Below are positions 1-8,497 of a DNA stretch of 64,000 bases, one piece after another (within the stretch, counting starts at the first letter, position 1; each line of letters opens with the position of its first letter). Made by a program: the position numbers and the translations under genes. Source of the stretch: Allorhizobium ampelinum S4. GTDB lineage: Bacteria; Pseudomonadota; Alphaproteobacteria; Rhizobiales; Rhizobiaceae. The stretch covers positions 1,491,001-1,555,000 of the forward strand of contig NC_011989.1 in assembly GCF_000016285.1 (NCBI RefSeq), in the 5' to 3' direction. The notes beneath the pieces were generated by a model that was not told the DNA's origin, did no database searches, and saw only the letters and a program-made list of their open reading frames with translations.

Positions 1-625
1 GCCGGGGCGTACCGAGATATTTTTCCATATAAACGGCGTCGTTACCGAAAGCAGCAGCGGCTTCCGAACGGGCTGTGGAAACGGCTTCTTCCAGTTCTGC
101 TTCGGTGTTCGCGACTTTCATCCCGCGTCCACCGCCGCCTGCCGTTGCCTTGATCAGCACCGGAAAGCCGATTTCACGGGCGATCTCCAGCGCTGTTTCC
201 GGCTTCACTTCGCCAGCAGAACCCGGAACTACGGGAATGCCGAGGGATTTTGCGGTTTCCTTGGCGGTAATCTTGTCGCCCATTAGCCGGATATGATCGG
301 CGGTCGGTCCGATGAAGGTAATGCCATGGGCGTCGAGAATATCGGCGAACTTGGAATTTTCCGAGAGGAAGCCGTAGCCGGGATGGACGGCGTCCGCCCC
401 GGTGATTTCGCAGGCGGCAACGATCTGGTGAATGTTCAGATAGCTGTCACGCGAGGGCGGTGGGCCGATGCAGACGCTTTCGTCGGCAAGGCGTACATGC
501 ATGGCGTCGGCATCCGCTGTGGAATGCACGGCAACGGAGGCAATGCCAAGCTCCTTGCAGGCGCGCAGCACGCGAAGGGCGATTTCGCCGCGATTGGCGA
601 TGAGTATTTTTGAGATGACTGGCAT
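1..625 (-). CDS. accC: Biotin carboxylase subunit of acetyl-CoA carboxylase (partial, N-terminal part)
   Basis: AccC carboxylates the biotin on AccB using ATP and bicarbonate, the first half-reaction of malonyl-CoA synthesis. The reading frame runs off the left window edge, so only about 208 N-terminal residues are present. The protein opens [16 protein letters not shown], the biotin carboxylase N-terminus. It carries [10 protein letters not shown] and the ATP-grasp glycine-rich loop [12 protein letters not shown] near the window edge. The start is ATG at 625, only 4 nt after the accB stop, so the two are translated as one operon. The C-terminal catalytic half cannot be assessed. Confidence 0.95.
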   Translation of the reverse strand, partial: MPVISKILIANRGEIALRVLRACKELGIASVAVHSTADADAMHVRLADESVCIGPPPSRDSYLNIHQIVAACEITGADAVHPGYGFLSENSKFADILDAHGITFIGPTADHIRLMGDKITAKETAKSLGIPVVPGSAGEVKPETALEIAREIGFPVLIKATAGGGGRGMKVANTEAELEEAVSTARSEAAAAFGNDAVYMEKYLGTPR

Positions 626-629
626 CGGC

Positions 630-1118
630 TTACTCGATGATGACCATGGCTTCGCCATATTCGACCGGGCTTGCATCGTCGATGAGGATTTCGACGACCT
701 TGCCGGAACGAGGCGAAGGGATCTGGTTCATTGTCTTCATGGCTTCGATGATCAGCAGCGTCTGGCCTTCCTTGACCGTCGAGCCGACTTCGATGAAGGG
801 CTTTGAACCGGGGGCGGGGGACATATAGACCGTGCCGACCATGGGAGCCGTTACGGCTTTGGACAGATCGCGGGCAGCAGGAGCCGCTACCGCGACCGGA
901 GCAGGTGCTGCGGCAGGTGCCGGGGCACCATAAGGCGCGCCATATTGCATCTGCGGCATTGCCATCATCTGCGGAGCCACCATTTGCGGCGCGGCGCGGG
1001 AAACGCGAATTCTCAGCGCATCCTGTTCCACTTCGATCTCGCTCAGATCGGTCTCGTTCAAGATATTCGCCAGCTCGCGGATAAGCGCCTGATCGATGCC
1101 GGTTTTCTTCTCTGCCAT
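630..1118 (-). CDS. accB: Biotin carboxyl carrier protein of acetyl-CoA carboxylase
   Basis: AccB carries the biotin that AccC carboxylates and that AccAD then discharges onto acetyl-CoA. The protein has 162 aa. An N-terminal helical region is followed by an Ala/Pro-rich linker (roughly residues 45-85) and a C-terminal biotinyl domain. The acceptor lysine is Lys128 in the canonical EAMKTM motif. I chose ATG at 1118 ([10 protein letters not shown]) over the longer in-frame ATG at 1163, because the latter would overlap the end of aroQ and adds non-conserved residues. It lies 25 nt downstream of aroQ and 4 nt upstream of accC. Confidence 0.96.
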   Translation of the reverse strand: MAEKKTGIDQALIRELANILNETDLSEIEVEQDALRIRVSRAAPQMVAPQMMAMPQMQYGAPYGAPAPAAAPAPVAVAAPAARDLSKAVTAPMVGTVYMSPAPGSKPFIEVGSTVKEGQTLLIIEAMKTMNQIPSPRSGKVVEILIDDASPVEYGEAMVIIE

Positions 1119-1143
1119 GGAGGTTGTTCCTGAATTTCTTGTT

Positions 1144-1581
1144 CTATCGTGTGAGGTTATCAAGCGCTTGCAGCGCCAGGAGGTAGGAATGCGGTCCGAA
1201 GCCGCAAATAACTCCCTTGGCGGCGGGCGCTATCATCGAGGTGTGGCGGAATTCTTCCCGCGCGTGGACATTCGAAATATGAACTTCAACGACCGGAACA
1301 GCAATCGCCCGCATGGCGTCATGCAGTGCGATTGATGTATGCGTATAGGCACCGGCATTGAGCGCGACACCGACAGCTTTATCGCCTGCTTCATGTAGCC
1401 AATCGACCAGATCGCCCTCATGATTGCTCTGGCGGCAGTCGACGTCAATGCCGAGTTGCTCACCCAATCGAACGCAATCCGCTTCGATGTCGGCTAGTGT
1501 CTTGCCGCCGTAAATCCCGGGCTCCCGCTTGCCAAGCGCATTCAGATTGGGGCCGTTCAGCACGAAAATTGTTCTGCTCAT
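1144..1581 (-). CDS. aroQ: 3-dehydroquinate dehydratase, type II
   Basis: This enzyme converts 3-dehydroquinate to 3-dehydroshikimate in the shikimate pathway. At 145 aa it has the usual type II length. It shows the NGPNLN motif at residues 9-14, the catalytic Tyr24 in the flexible loop (EPGIYGG), and the catalytic His101 in EVHISN. The gene lies between a DsbA-like gene and accB on the same strand. The dsbA-aroQ-accB-accC order recurs in alphaproteobacteria and suggests one transcript for at least aroQ-accBC. Confidence 0.96.
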   Translation of the reverse strand: MSRTIFVLNGPNLNALGKREPGIYGGKTLADIEADCVRLGEQLGIDVDCRQSNHEGDLVDWLHEAGDKAVGVALNAGAYTHTSIALHDAMRAIAVPVVEVHISNVHAREEFRHTSMIAPAAKGVICGFGPHSYLLALQALDNLTR

Positions 1582-1706
1582 TGCTGTTCCGTCGCGTTTT
1601 CGACCGCCTCCTATAAACCGGCATCCGTTGAAGGAAAAGCCCTTTGCGCTTTTCTCCCTATGGCTTCACTGTAAAATCAGCTGGATATCGCGACTATCTG
1701 GTGGAT

Positions 1707-2468
1707 TCAGCAGGTTGATTTGCCGCAGGTGCGAACATTCGTCAGCTTCTCCTGGAGAGCATCTGCGCCGATGGCACCGGAAACTAGTTCATTGCCGATC
1801 ACATAGGCGGGTGTGCCGTTGATGCCTAGGTCCTGGGCCAGTTGATAGACCTTTTTGACGGACGTGTCATTGGGGCTGTCAGTCATTTCCTTACGAAGGG
1901 CTGCTTCCGAAACCCCCAGCATCACACCCGCATCTATGGCGCTTTCCTGCGTGGCGCGACCTTCACTGCCAAGCAGGGCATGGTGGAAGTCGCTGTATTT
2001 TTCCGGTGCCAGCTTGCGGAATGCGTCCGCAACGCGGTGCGCGGCGACCGAATCCGGCCCAAGAATCGGGAATTCCTTCAGGACGAACCGCACATTCTTA
2101 TCGGTCTTCAGGATGGTATCCATGTCGGCCAGCGCATGGCGGCAATAGCCGCAATTATAGTCGAAGAACTCAACGATGGTCACGTCACCCTTCGGATTGC
2201 CAAGGACGATATCATCCTTCGAATTGAAGATCTCAGCCTTGTTGAGTTCAATGCCGCTGGAGGCCTGGCTGGCGCGGGCCGCTTCCTGCTTCTTTTGCAA
2301 GGCGTCCTGCACGTCGAGCATGATTTCCGGATGGGCGATCAGATATTCCTTGATGAAGGCGCCGATTTCTTGCTTCTGCTTGTCATCCAGCGCGTAGGCT
2401 GGCGCGCCGAGGCCGGTCGAGGCAATGAGCGTTGCCAAAACGGCAGTGCGAAAAAATCGTATCTTCAT
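1707..2468 (-). CDS. Exported DsbA-family thiol:disulfide oxidoreductase
   Basis: This is a 253-aa protein starting MKIRFFRTAV, with a typical Sec signal peptide and a likely cleavage site after APAYA (residue 26). It has a thioredoxin-fold domain with a CGYC active site at residues 106-109 (FFDYNCGYC) and a cis-proline loop GTPAYV near the C-terminus. These are hallmarks of DsbA/Com1-like periplasmic oxidoreductases that form or shuffle disulfides. The N-terminal helical segment before the thioredoxin domain fits the Com1/ScsC-like group. A longer reading frame reaches 2531, but the residues before Met at 2468 are not signal-peptide-like. The C-terminus contains two further cysteines (TCGKSTC), an unusual feature. 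Confidence 0.9.
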   Translation of the reverse strand: MKIRFFRTAVLATLIASTGLGAPAYALDDKQKQEIGAFIKEYLIAHPEIMLDVQDALQKKQEAARASQASSGIELNKAEIFNSKDDIVLGNPKGDVTIVEFFDYNCGYCRHALADMDTILKTDKNVRFVLKEFPILGPDSVAAHRVADAFRKLAPEKYSDFHHALLGSEGRATQESAIDAGVMLGVSEAALRKEMTDSPNDTSVKKVYQLAQDLGINGTPAYVIGNELVSGAIGADALQEKLTNVRTCGKSTC

Positions 2469-2781
2469 GTCAATCCTCGTCTCTGGCCATTGTCTTCGGC
2501 CATCATTTTTGGCCTGCGTTTTCGGCGGCATGCATGTCCGCCTCGCCGGTCTTGGGGCTTTGTGCCAGCCGCAGCGCTGGCGGTCTAGTCTGTCCGGTTA
2601 TTTTCGTGGTCAATCCACCTCGAAATGGACGTGTGACCGTAGCTCATTCCCTGACCGGGAAAAGCGGGAAAACGCATTCCGGCATGGCTCTTACCATTGT
2701 GATAGGGTGCGCAATGCGGCAAATGTCAGGCGCATTTCTGTTTCAGCCTCCTAATAGAATAGAAAGAGATCCATCTTGGTT
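2469..2781. other. Divergent intergenic region between the dsbA-like gene and the aminotransferase
   Basis: These 313 nt separate two divergently transcribed genes and so must hold both promoters. I see no convincing -35/-10 pair, no gene with a good start, and no strong hairpin. Confidence 0.5.
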
Positions 2782-3933
2782 ATGCTTTCCACCCGCAGTG
2801 CTGTCGAACCGTTTCACGCCATGGATATTCTGGCCGAGGCCAACCGCTTGAAGGCCGCTGGCCATCCGGTGATTTCGCTTGCCGTGGGCCAGCCTGGGGC
2901 ACCAGCGCCCGAGCGGGCGATCCGAGCGGCGGAAGTGGCGTTGCGGGCGGGCCAGATCGGCTATACCGACGCCCTCGGCCGTGCCGATCTGCGTCAGGGG
3001 CTTGCCGATTATTATCGTCGTCGCCACGGCACGGAGGTCGCGGCGGAGCGGATCATGGTGACGACGGGCTCGTCGGCGGGCTTCAACCTGGCATTTCTGA
3101 CGCTGTTTGAGGCAGGCGACGCGGTGGCCATCGCCCGGCCCGGCTATCCCGCCTATCGCAACATCCTGAAGGCGCTGGGATTGGTGGTGATTGAAGTGCC
3201 AGTCGGTCCCGAGACTGATTTCACGCTGACTCCCGACAGTCTGGAGCGTGCGGCAAGGGCAGCGGGTGTACGGCTGAAAGGCGTGCTTCTGGCCAGCCCC
3301 GCCAATCCCACTGGCACCGTCACCGGCCGGGCTGCGTTGCAGCGTCTGGCACTGTGGTGCGACGACAATGGTGTCAGCTTCATCTCCGACGAGATCTATC
3401 ATGGCCTGACCTATGGCGTGGAGGAAGCGAGCGCGGTGGAATTTGCGCCTGATGCCGTCGTCATTAATTCCTTCTCCAAATATTATCGGATGACTGGCTG
3501 GCGGATCGGCTGGATGGTCCTGCCTCCAGCATTGGTGCGTGGCGTGGAATGCGTGGCCCAGAGCCTCTATATTTCGGCGCCCGAATTATCGCAGATTGCC
3601 GCCATGGCCGCGCTGGAAGCAGGCGATGAGCTGGAAGAATACCGAGCCGGTTGCCGCGCCAATCGTGATTTTCTCCAGGCTCGGCTGCCCGCGCTGGGCA
3701 TGCCGCTGCTGTCTCCCATGGATGGCGCTTTCTATGCCTATGTCGATGTCAGCCGCTTCACCAATGACAGCATGGAGTTTGCCCGAAGATTGCTGGCGCA
3801 AACCCATGTGGCGGCAACGCCTGGCCTCGATTTCGATCCGCTGGAAGGCCACCGGGCCTTGCGGATCTCCTATGCGGGAACATTGACCGACCTGACCGAC
3901 GCCACCGACAGAATCGCCAACTGGCTTGCGTGA
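2782..3933 (+). CDS. PLP-dependent class I/II aminotransferase
   Basis: This is a fold-type I aminotransferase of about 383 aa, of the aspartate aminotransferase superfamily. It shows the substrate/PLP segments YTDALGRADLR, TTGSSAGFNLAF, ASPANPTGT and DEIYHGL. The Schiff-base lysine is Lys233 in NSFSKYYRMTGWRIGW, and the carboxylate-binding arginine lies in the C-terminal LRISYA segment. The amino donor cannot be told from sequence. The start is ATG at 2782. TTG at 2776 is an alternative, because the purine-rich AAAGAGA at 2763-2769 is better spaced for it. The gene is transcribed away from dsbA and appears monocistronic or paired with the downstream GNAT gene. Confidence 0.9.
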   Translation: MLSTRSAVEPFHAMDILAEANRLKAAGHPVISLAVGQPGAPAPERAIRAAEVALRAGQIGYTDALGRADLRQGLADYYRRRHGTEVAAERIMVTTGSSAGFNLAFLTLFEAGDAVAIARPGYPAYRNILKALGLVVIEVPVGPETDFTLTPDSLERAARAAGVRLKGVLLASPANPTGTVTGRAALQRLALWCDDNGVSFISDEIYHGLTYGVEEASAVEFAPDAVVINSFSKYYRMTGWRIGWMVLPPALVRGVECVAQSLYISAPELSQIAAMAALEAGDELEEYRAGCRANRDFLQARLPALGMPLLSPMDGAFYAYVDVSRFTNDSMEFARRLLAQTHVAATPGLDFDPLEGHRALRISYAGTLTDLTDATDRIANWLA

Positions 3934-4056
3934 GTTTTATGAGATATCAATGGTTTGAGATCGATTTCAGACTCAATGTGGCAAGCTCTTGAATCAATCT
4001 GTGAAAGGGTTGATTCTGTTTGTCAGGATCGTTCAAGACGCAGCAGGGGATGCCAA

Positions 4057-4629
4057 ATGCAGGATGAGCCAATGGTGTCGCGCGTGCCTGTTCTTGAAAC
4101 CGAAAGGCTGCGGTTACGCGGTCATCACCTCGAGGATTTCGAGGCATCTGCCCGGATGTGGGCGGATGAGAGAGTGGTGCGCTATATCAGCGGGAAGCCA
4201 TCGAACCGATCCGACAGCTGGTCGCGGCTGCTGCGCTATATCGGCCATTGGCAGGCGCTATCCTTCGGCTATTGGGTTGTCGAAGACCGGATCAGCGGCG
4301 CCTTTCTCGGCGAAGTCGGCTTTGCCAATTACAAGCGCGATATCACCCCACCCTTGGACGAGGTGCCGGAAATTGGCTGGGTGCTGATTGCCGATGCCCA
4401 TGGCCGGGGCATTGCCACCGAAGCCGTCACCGCCGCGCTTGGCTGGGGCGACCGGCATTTTGCCCAAGGAGAAACAGTCTGCCTTTTCGACCCACAGCAC
4501 CAGGCGTCGATCCGGGTTGCGGAGAAAAGCGGTTATATTCGTAAGGGTGAGGTGACCTATATGGGCAGACCGACGCTGGTCATGAACCGCATGAGGCCAT
4601 CATCGGTGGCGGCGACAGATTTCGGTTGA
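4057..4629 (+). CDS. GNAT family N-acetyltransferase (RimJ/RimL-like)
   Basis: This 190-aa protein opens LETERLRLRGHHLEDF, the N-terminal signature of the RimJ/RimL-type GNAT family. It carries the acetyl-CoA pyrophosphate-binding loop AHGRGIATEA and the later segment NQASIRV-like HQASIRVAEKSGY, all in the expected order. Family members transfer acetyl groups to protein N-termini or small amines, but the substrate here is unknown. The start ATG at 4057 has AGGGGA at 4045-4050, six bases ahead. The longer frame from 3955 adds non-conserved sequence. Confidence 0.88.
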   Translation: MQDEPMVSRVPVLETERLRLRGHHLEDFEASARMWADERVVRYISGKPSNRSDSWSRLLRYIGHWQALSFGYWVVEDRISGAFLGEVGFANYKRDITPPLDEVPEIGWVLIADAHGRGIATEAVTAALGWGDRHFAQGETVCLFDPQHQASIRVAEKSGYIRKGEVTYMGRPTLVMNRMRPSSVAATDFG

Positions 4630-4678
4630 TCACGCCGTTTCACAGAGCGTACGACTCATGAACGCTTACCATTAAACG

Positions 4679-4709
4679 AAAACGGCCACGCTGGAGCGTG
4701 GCCGTTTTT
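4679..4709. terminator. Bidirectional rho-independent terminator between the GNAT gene and rne
   Basis: The stem AAAACGGCCACGCT (4679-4692) pairs with AGCGTGGCCGTTTT (4695-4708) around a 2-nt centre. It has T-runs on both strands, so it can end both the plus-strand GNAT transcript and the minus-strand rne transcript. Confidence 0.9.
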
Positions 4710-4733
4710 GAATGTTTAAGACGCAAGTCCCTC

Positions 4734-7700
4734 CTAGAGGAAACCGCGCTTCTGCCACCATCCGCCCTTCTTGGGCTTCGGAGCTTCCTCGCCGTTGGTC
4801 ACCGAGGTAACGACCGGTTCGGATGTGCTGACATTGGACGACCGATTGGCGCGCACCGGCTTTTCGGCACTGGCATCACTTACGGCCTCTGGCTCGCTCG
4901 CAACTTCAGGAGCAGGCGCTTCGACCGCAGGCTCTGGTGCAGAGACGTCCTGAGCAGGTGCCGGTACTGACGTCTCTTCCGAGACGGGGGAGGCGGCGAC
5001 AGGCTCGGCAGCAGCCGGTGCTTCGACAACCACAGCCTCAGGCACAGCAGCAGGTTCCGTTACCGTTTCGACGCTGTCGGCGGCTTCGGTTTTGGCTGAC
5101 GCTTTCGGCTTGCGAGCCCGGCGTGGCTTGGCAGCCACTGGCTCATCGGCTTTCACGGCCTCTGTTGCTGGGACACTGACCTCGGCAGCCACCACAACAC
5201 TGTCGGCGACGGCATCGGACGGAACCTCAGCGACGGCGACAGCCTGATCGGCATCGGCTTGCACTGACTCTTCAGCAGAATCGTCATCTTCAGCAGTGTC
5301 ATTACCTTCGGCATCGGCGCTCACACCATTTTCATCGCGACCGCGACGCCCACCACGCTTGCCACGACGGCGGCGCTTGTTGCGGCGCTGGCTTTCGCTG
5401 TTGCCGTCTTCAGACGCGTCAGAGGCCTCGACGCTATCATCGCGATCTTCTGCCGTATCTTCGGCGTCGTCTTCGCCTTCGCTGTCATCGTCGCCTTCGT
5501 CACCGCCGGCAGCGTTCTGCTGTCCATCGGCATGGCCATTGCCATTCTTGCCACGGCGGCGGCGGCGGCGCTTGCGCTTGCGGTTGCCGTCTTCGGCGGC
5601 GTTTGCTGCAGCATTGCCACTTGATGCGGGCTGTGCCTGAACAGGAGCCTCAACGACGTCCTCGTCATCCTCTTCCTCGATCTCAATGATCGGGTCGTCC
5701 TCTTCCGGCTCACTGATCAGCGGCAGCAAGGTTTCGATGCGGACCGGATTGGCAACCGGCTCGCCCTTGTCGATGGCGAAATGCTGGTGACCGACGCTGG
5801 CATCCGAGTCGATGATGATCGACACGCCGAAGCGGTTTTCATAATCGACAATCGAGCCGCGCTTGTGGTTGAGCAGGTAAAGCGCCGTTTCCGGCAGGGT
5901 ACGCACGGTAATATCGTGCGTGGTGCTTTTCAGCAGATATTCTTCGACGCCGCGCAGTACATGCAGGGCAACGGAGGACTGCGAACGGATCAGGCCTGTG
6001 CCGGAGCAATGCTGGCAGACCTGGGTGGTCGATTCCAACACGCTGGCGCGAATGCGCTGACGCGACATTTCCAGCAGACCGAAATGCGAAATACGTCCGA
6101 CCTGAATACGGGCGCGATCGTTTTTCAGGCAATCCTTCAGCTTCTTCTCGACGGAGCGGTTGTTGCGCTTCTCTTCCATGTCGATGAAGTCGATGACGAT
6201 CAGACCTGCAAGGTCGCGCAGGCGCAACTGGCGGGCCACTTCTTCCGCGGCTTCCAGATTGGTTTGCAGGGCGGTGTCTTCGATGGAATATTCGCGGGTC
6301 GAACGACCCGAGTTCACGTCGATGGACACCAGCGCTTCGGTCTGGTTGATGATGATATAACCACCAGACTTCAGCGTCACCTGCGGCTGCAACATCCGGT
6401 CCAGCTGGGCCTCAATGCCGGAGCGCGAGAAGATCGGGTGAATGTCGCGGTAGGGCTGAACCACCTTGGCGTGGCTCGGCATCAGCATTTTCATGAAGTC
6501 TTTCGCTTCACGATAGCCTTCTTCGCCTGACACCACGATCTCGCTGATATCCTTGTTATACAGGTCGCGGATCGAGCGCTTGATCAGTGAGCCTTCCTCG
6601 TAGACGAGGCAAGGTGCGGTGGAATTCAGCGTCAGGGTGCGAACGTTTTCCCAGAGACGCATCAGATATTCGAAATCGCGCTTGACCTCGACCTTGGTGC
6701 GATTGGCACCTGCGGTGCGCAAGATAACGCCCATGCCCAGCGGCACTTCCAGATCGCGGGCCACTTCCTTCAACCGCTTGCGGTCGGCGGGGTTGGTGAT
6801 TTTGCGCGAAATGCCGCCGCCGCGTGCCGTATTCGGCATCAGAACAGAATAGCGGCCTGCCAGAGACAGGTAGGTGGTCAGCGCAGCACCCTTGTTGCCA
6901 CGTTCTTCCTTGGCGACCTGCACCAGAAGAATCTGGCGGCGCTTGATAACTTCCTGGATGCGATATTGCTTGCGCGGCGTGCGGCGCACCCGGTCGGGAA
7001 CCTCTTCCATGGCGTCTTCGGCGCCAACAGATTCGATTTCTTCCTTCTCGCCGTCATCATCATCGTCGTCGTCATCATCGTCATGACGATGGCGGCTATC
7101 GGTTTCTTCGGAGATCGAGTCCGTGTCGACCATGGCGGCCATGCTGCCATTGCTCGATCCGTCATCTGGTGTCTCGTCACTTTCGACGGCCACAGGTTCT
7201 GCGACGGCTTCATCGGCGCTGGCTTCAACCTCGCCTGCCTTCTTGCGGGGCTTGCGCGGACGGCGTGCCTTGGGCTTTGCTGCAGCCTCGGGGGCTGCCT
7301 CGTCTGCTTGCGGCTCAGCCGGTACTGCGTCGGCCTGCACTGCGTCAGTCTGTGACGCCTCGGCTTGCGGCGCATCTGCGGGCTGCTCGGCTGTGGTTTG
7401 CGCGTGATCGTCATCCGCCTGATTGACGGCGAGACCAGCGACTTCTTCGGCTTCATTGGCGAATTCGGCCGGATCGGCAATCACCGGCTGGTCGCGTTCG
7501 CCGGGATCTCTGCTGCGCACCGGCTCGAAATCGCCGTCGTCGTGACGGCCATGCTCTTCGGCTTCAGCCTTCAGCAAGGCCTGACGGTCGGCAAGCGGGA
7601 TCTGATAATAATCGGGATGGATTTCTGCAAAAGCCAGGAAGCCGTGACGATTGCCGCCGTAATCGACGAAGGCGGCCTGCAAGGAAGGCTCGACCCGTGT

Positions 7701-7841
7701 GACTTTGGCCAGATAGATGTTGCCGCGGATCTGTTTCTTATGCTGGGATTCAAAATCGAATTCTTCGATCCTGTTACCGCGAACGACAACGACGCGCGTC
7801 TCTTCTTCGTGAGACGCATCGATTAGCATTTTGTCTGCCAT
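4734..7841 (-). CDS. rne: Ribonuclease E (RNase E/G family endoribonuclease)
   Basis: RNase E starts mRNA decay and processes rRNA and tRNA. The protein has 1035 aa from ATG at 7841 (MADKMLIDASHEEETRVV). The N-terminus holds an S1 domain split by about 200 residues of Ala/Glu/Pro- and Asp-rich sequence, including a run of nine aspartates. The catalytic domain follows, with metal-binding aspartates in VSIDVNSGR and GLIVIDFIDM, and the zinc-link CQHCSGTG. The C-terminal 350 residues are low complexity, with alternating Arg-rich patches (RKRKRRRRRRG, RRNKRRRRGKRGG) and Ala/Glu/Val-rich stretches ending GGWWQKRGFL. This is the disordered degradosome scaffold. Its upstream region of more than 600 nt could hold an autoregulatory leader. 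Confidence 0.97.
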   Translation of the reverse strand: MADKMLIDASHEEETRVVVVRGNRIEEFDFESQHKKQIRGNIYLAKVTRVEPSLQAAFVDYGGNRHGFLAFAEIHPDYYQIPLADRQALLKAEAEEHGRHDDGDFEPVRSRDPGERDQPVIADPAEFANEAEEVAGLAVNQADDDHAQTTAEQPADAPQAEASQTDAVQADAVPAEPQADEAAPEAAAKPKARRPRKPRKKAGEVEASADEAVAEPVAVESDETPDDGSSNGSMAAMVDTDSISEETDSRHRHDDDDDDDDDDGEKEEIESVGAEDAMEEVPDRVRRTPRKQYRIQEVIKRRQILLVQVAKEERGNKGAALTTYLSLAGRYSVLMPNTARGGGISRKITNPADRKRLKEVARDLEVPLGMGVILRTAGANRTKVEVKRDFEYLMRLWENVRTLTLNSTAPCLVYEEGSLIKRSIRDLYNKDISEIVVSGEEGYREAKDFMKMLMPSHAKVVQPYRDIHPIFSRSGIEAQLDRMLQPQVTLKSGGYIIINQTEALVSIDVNSGRSTREYSIEDTALQTNLEAAEEVARQLRLRDLAGLIVIDFIDMEEKRNNRSVEKKLKDCLKNDRARIQVGRISHFGLLEMSRQRIRASVLESTTQVCQHCSGTGLIRSQSSVALHVLRGVEEYLLKSTTHDITVRTLPETALYLLNHKRGSIVDYENRFGVSIIIDSDASVGHQHFAIDKGEPVANPVRIETLLPLISEPEEDDPIIEIEEEDDEDVVEAPVQAQPASSGNAAANAAEDGNRKRKRRRRRRGKNGNGHADGQQNAAGGDEGDDDSEGEDDAEDTAEDRDDSVEASDASEDGNSESQRRNKRRRRGKRGGRRGRDENGVSADAEGNDTAEDDDSAEESVQADADQAVAVAEVPSDAVADSVVVAAEVSVPATEAVKADEPVAAKPRRARKPKASAKTEAADSVETVTEPAAVPEAVVVEAPAAAEPVAASPVSEETSVPAPAQDVSAPEPAVEAPAPEVASEPEAVSDASAEKPVRANRSSNVSTSEPVVTSVTNGEEAPKPKKGGWWQKRGFL

Positions 7842-8497
7842 GTAAGCTCTGCTCCTCGGCGCGACCGGTGGCGAGCAATGCCGCAGGCCTGGTGCCAAGC
7901 GGGGCTGATCTCGTGAGCGATGCGCCGGATATCGGTGCTCTCGTCTGCGGTATCTTTCCTGGCAGCAGTCCGTCAGCGTTCAGGGCATCAAAGGCCCCAA
8001 GGCGGACAACATCGGACAAAGGCTGCTGCAACGACATCAAATACCAAAACAAAAGCGACAATGACAAAGGCCTCTTAATAAGGCCCAATGAATGCTCAAA
8101 AGAGCGTTTGGCGGTCTCCCGCCCTGTTATTTTGCCGGAGATTCCAGCTGGACGATTCAGTTTCGGGACAAAAATGCCTTGGCGGCGGATGAAAAATCAG
8201 ACAAATGGCGCCAGGTCCGTTTTGGTTGGCAGCCGTCGGATGACTCTATCCCGTCGACAATTTTAACCCTTATTTCTGTTGTATGTCGTCTGTGTCACAT
8301 TGGCAAGCGGCAAAGCCTGCCCTGCCATAATATTGATAAGACCAATAGATTAGAATTATTGCACTTGCGCGCTGCGATGAGGAATGATGGATAGCCGGTA
8401 TGCGCGCTCCGGTTTATGGTTAGGATCGCATCCTGTGCCGCCGGTGGTTGTAATTTCCAGTTGCCAATCGGTTCGGTCGTTTGGGCAGGTTTGAAGG
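7842..8497. other. Long divergent intergenic region upstream of rne and the amidase gene
   Basis: This 656-nt region has no convincing gene; the short frames in it lack ribosome sites and family resemblance. On the rne (minus) strand it holds U-rich tracts and a small hairpin at about 8068-8088 (AGGCC/GGCCT with a 7-nt loop, followed by T's). A long rne 5' leader is known to mediate autoregulation in enterobacteria. Whether that applies here is inference. Confidence 0.4.

Noticed and set aside
4734..5713. Alternative frames rich in Arg/Ala inside the rne C-terminal region
   Set aside because: They come from low-complexity codons of the RNase E scaffold in other phases, and are not separate genes.
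7040..7085. Short tandem GAT/GAC-type repeat in rne as a microsatellite or CRISPR-like array
   Set aside because: It encodes the poly-Asp run in the RNase E insertion and lacks repeat-spacer structure.
8092..8394. Plus-strand frame of 100 aa upstream of amiC
   Set aside because: No ribosome site, no family resemblance, and unusual composition. It probably overlaps the leader of rne.
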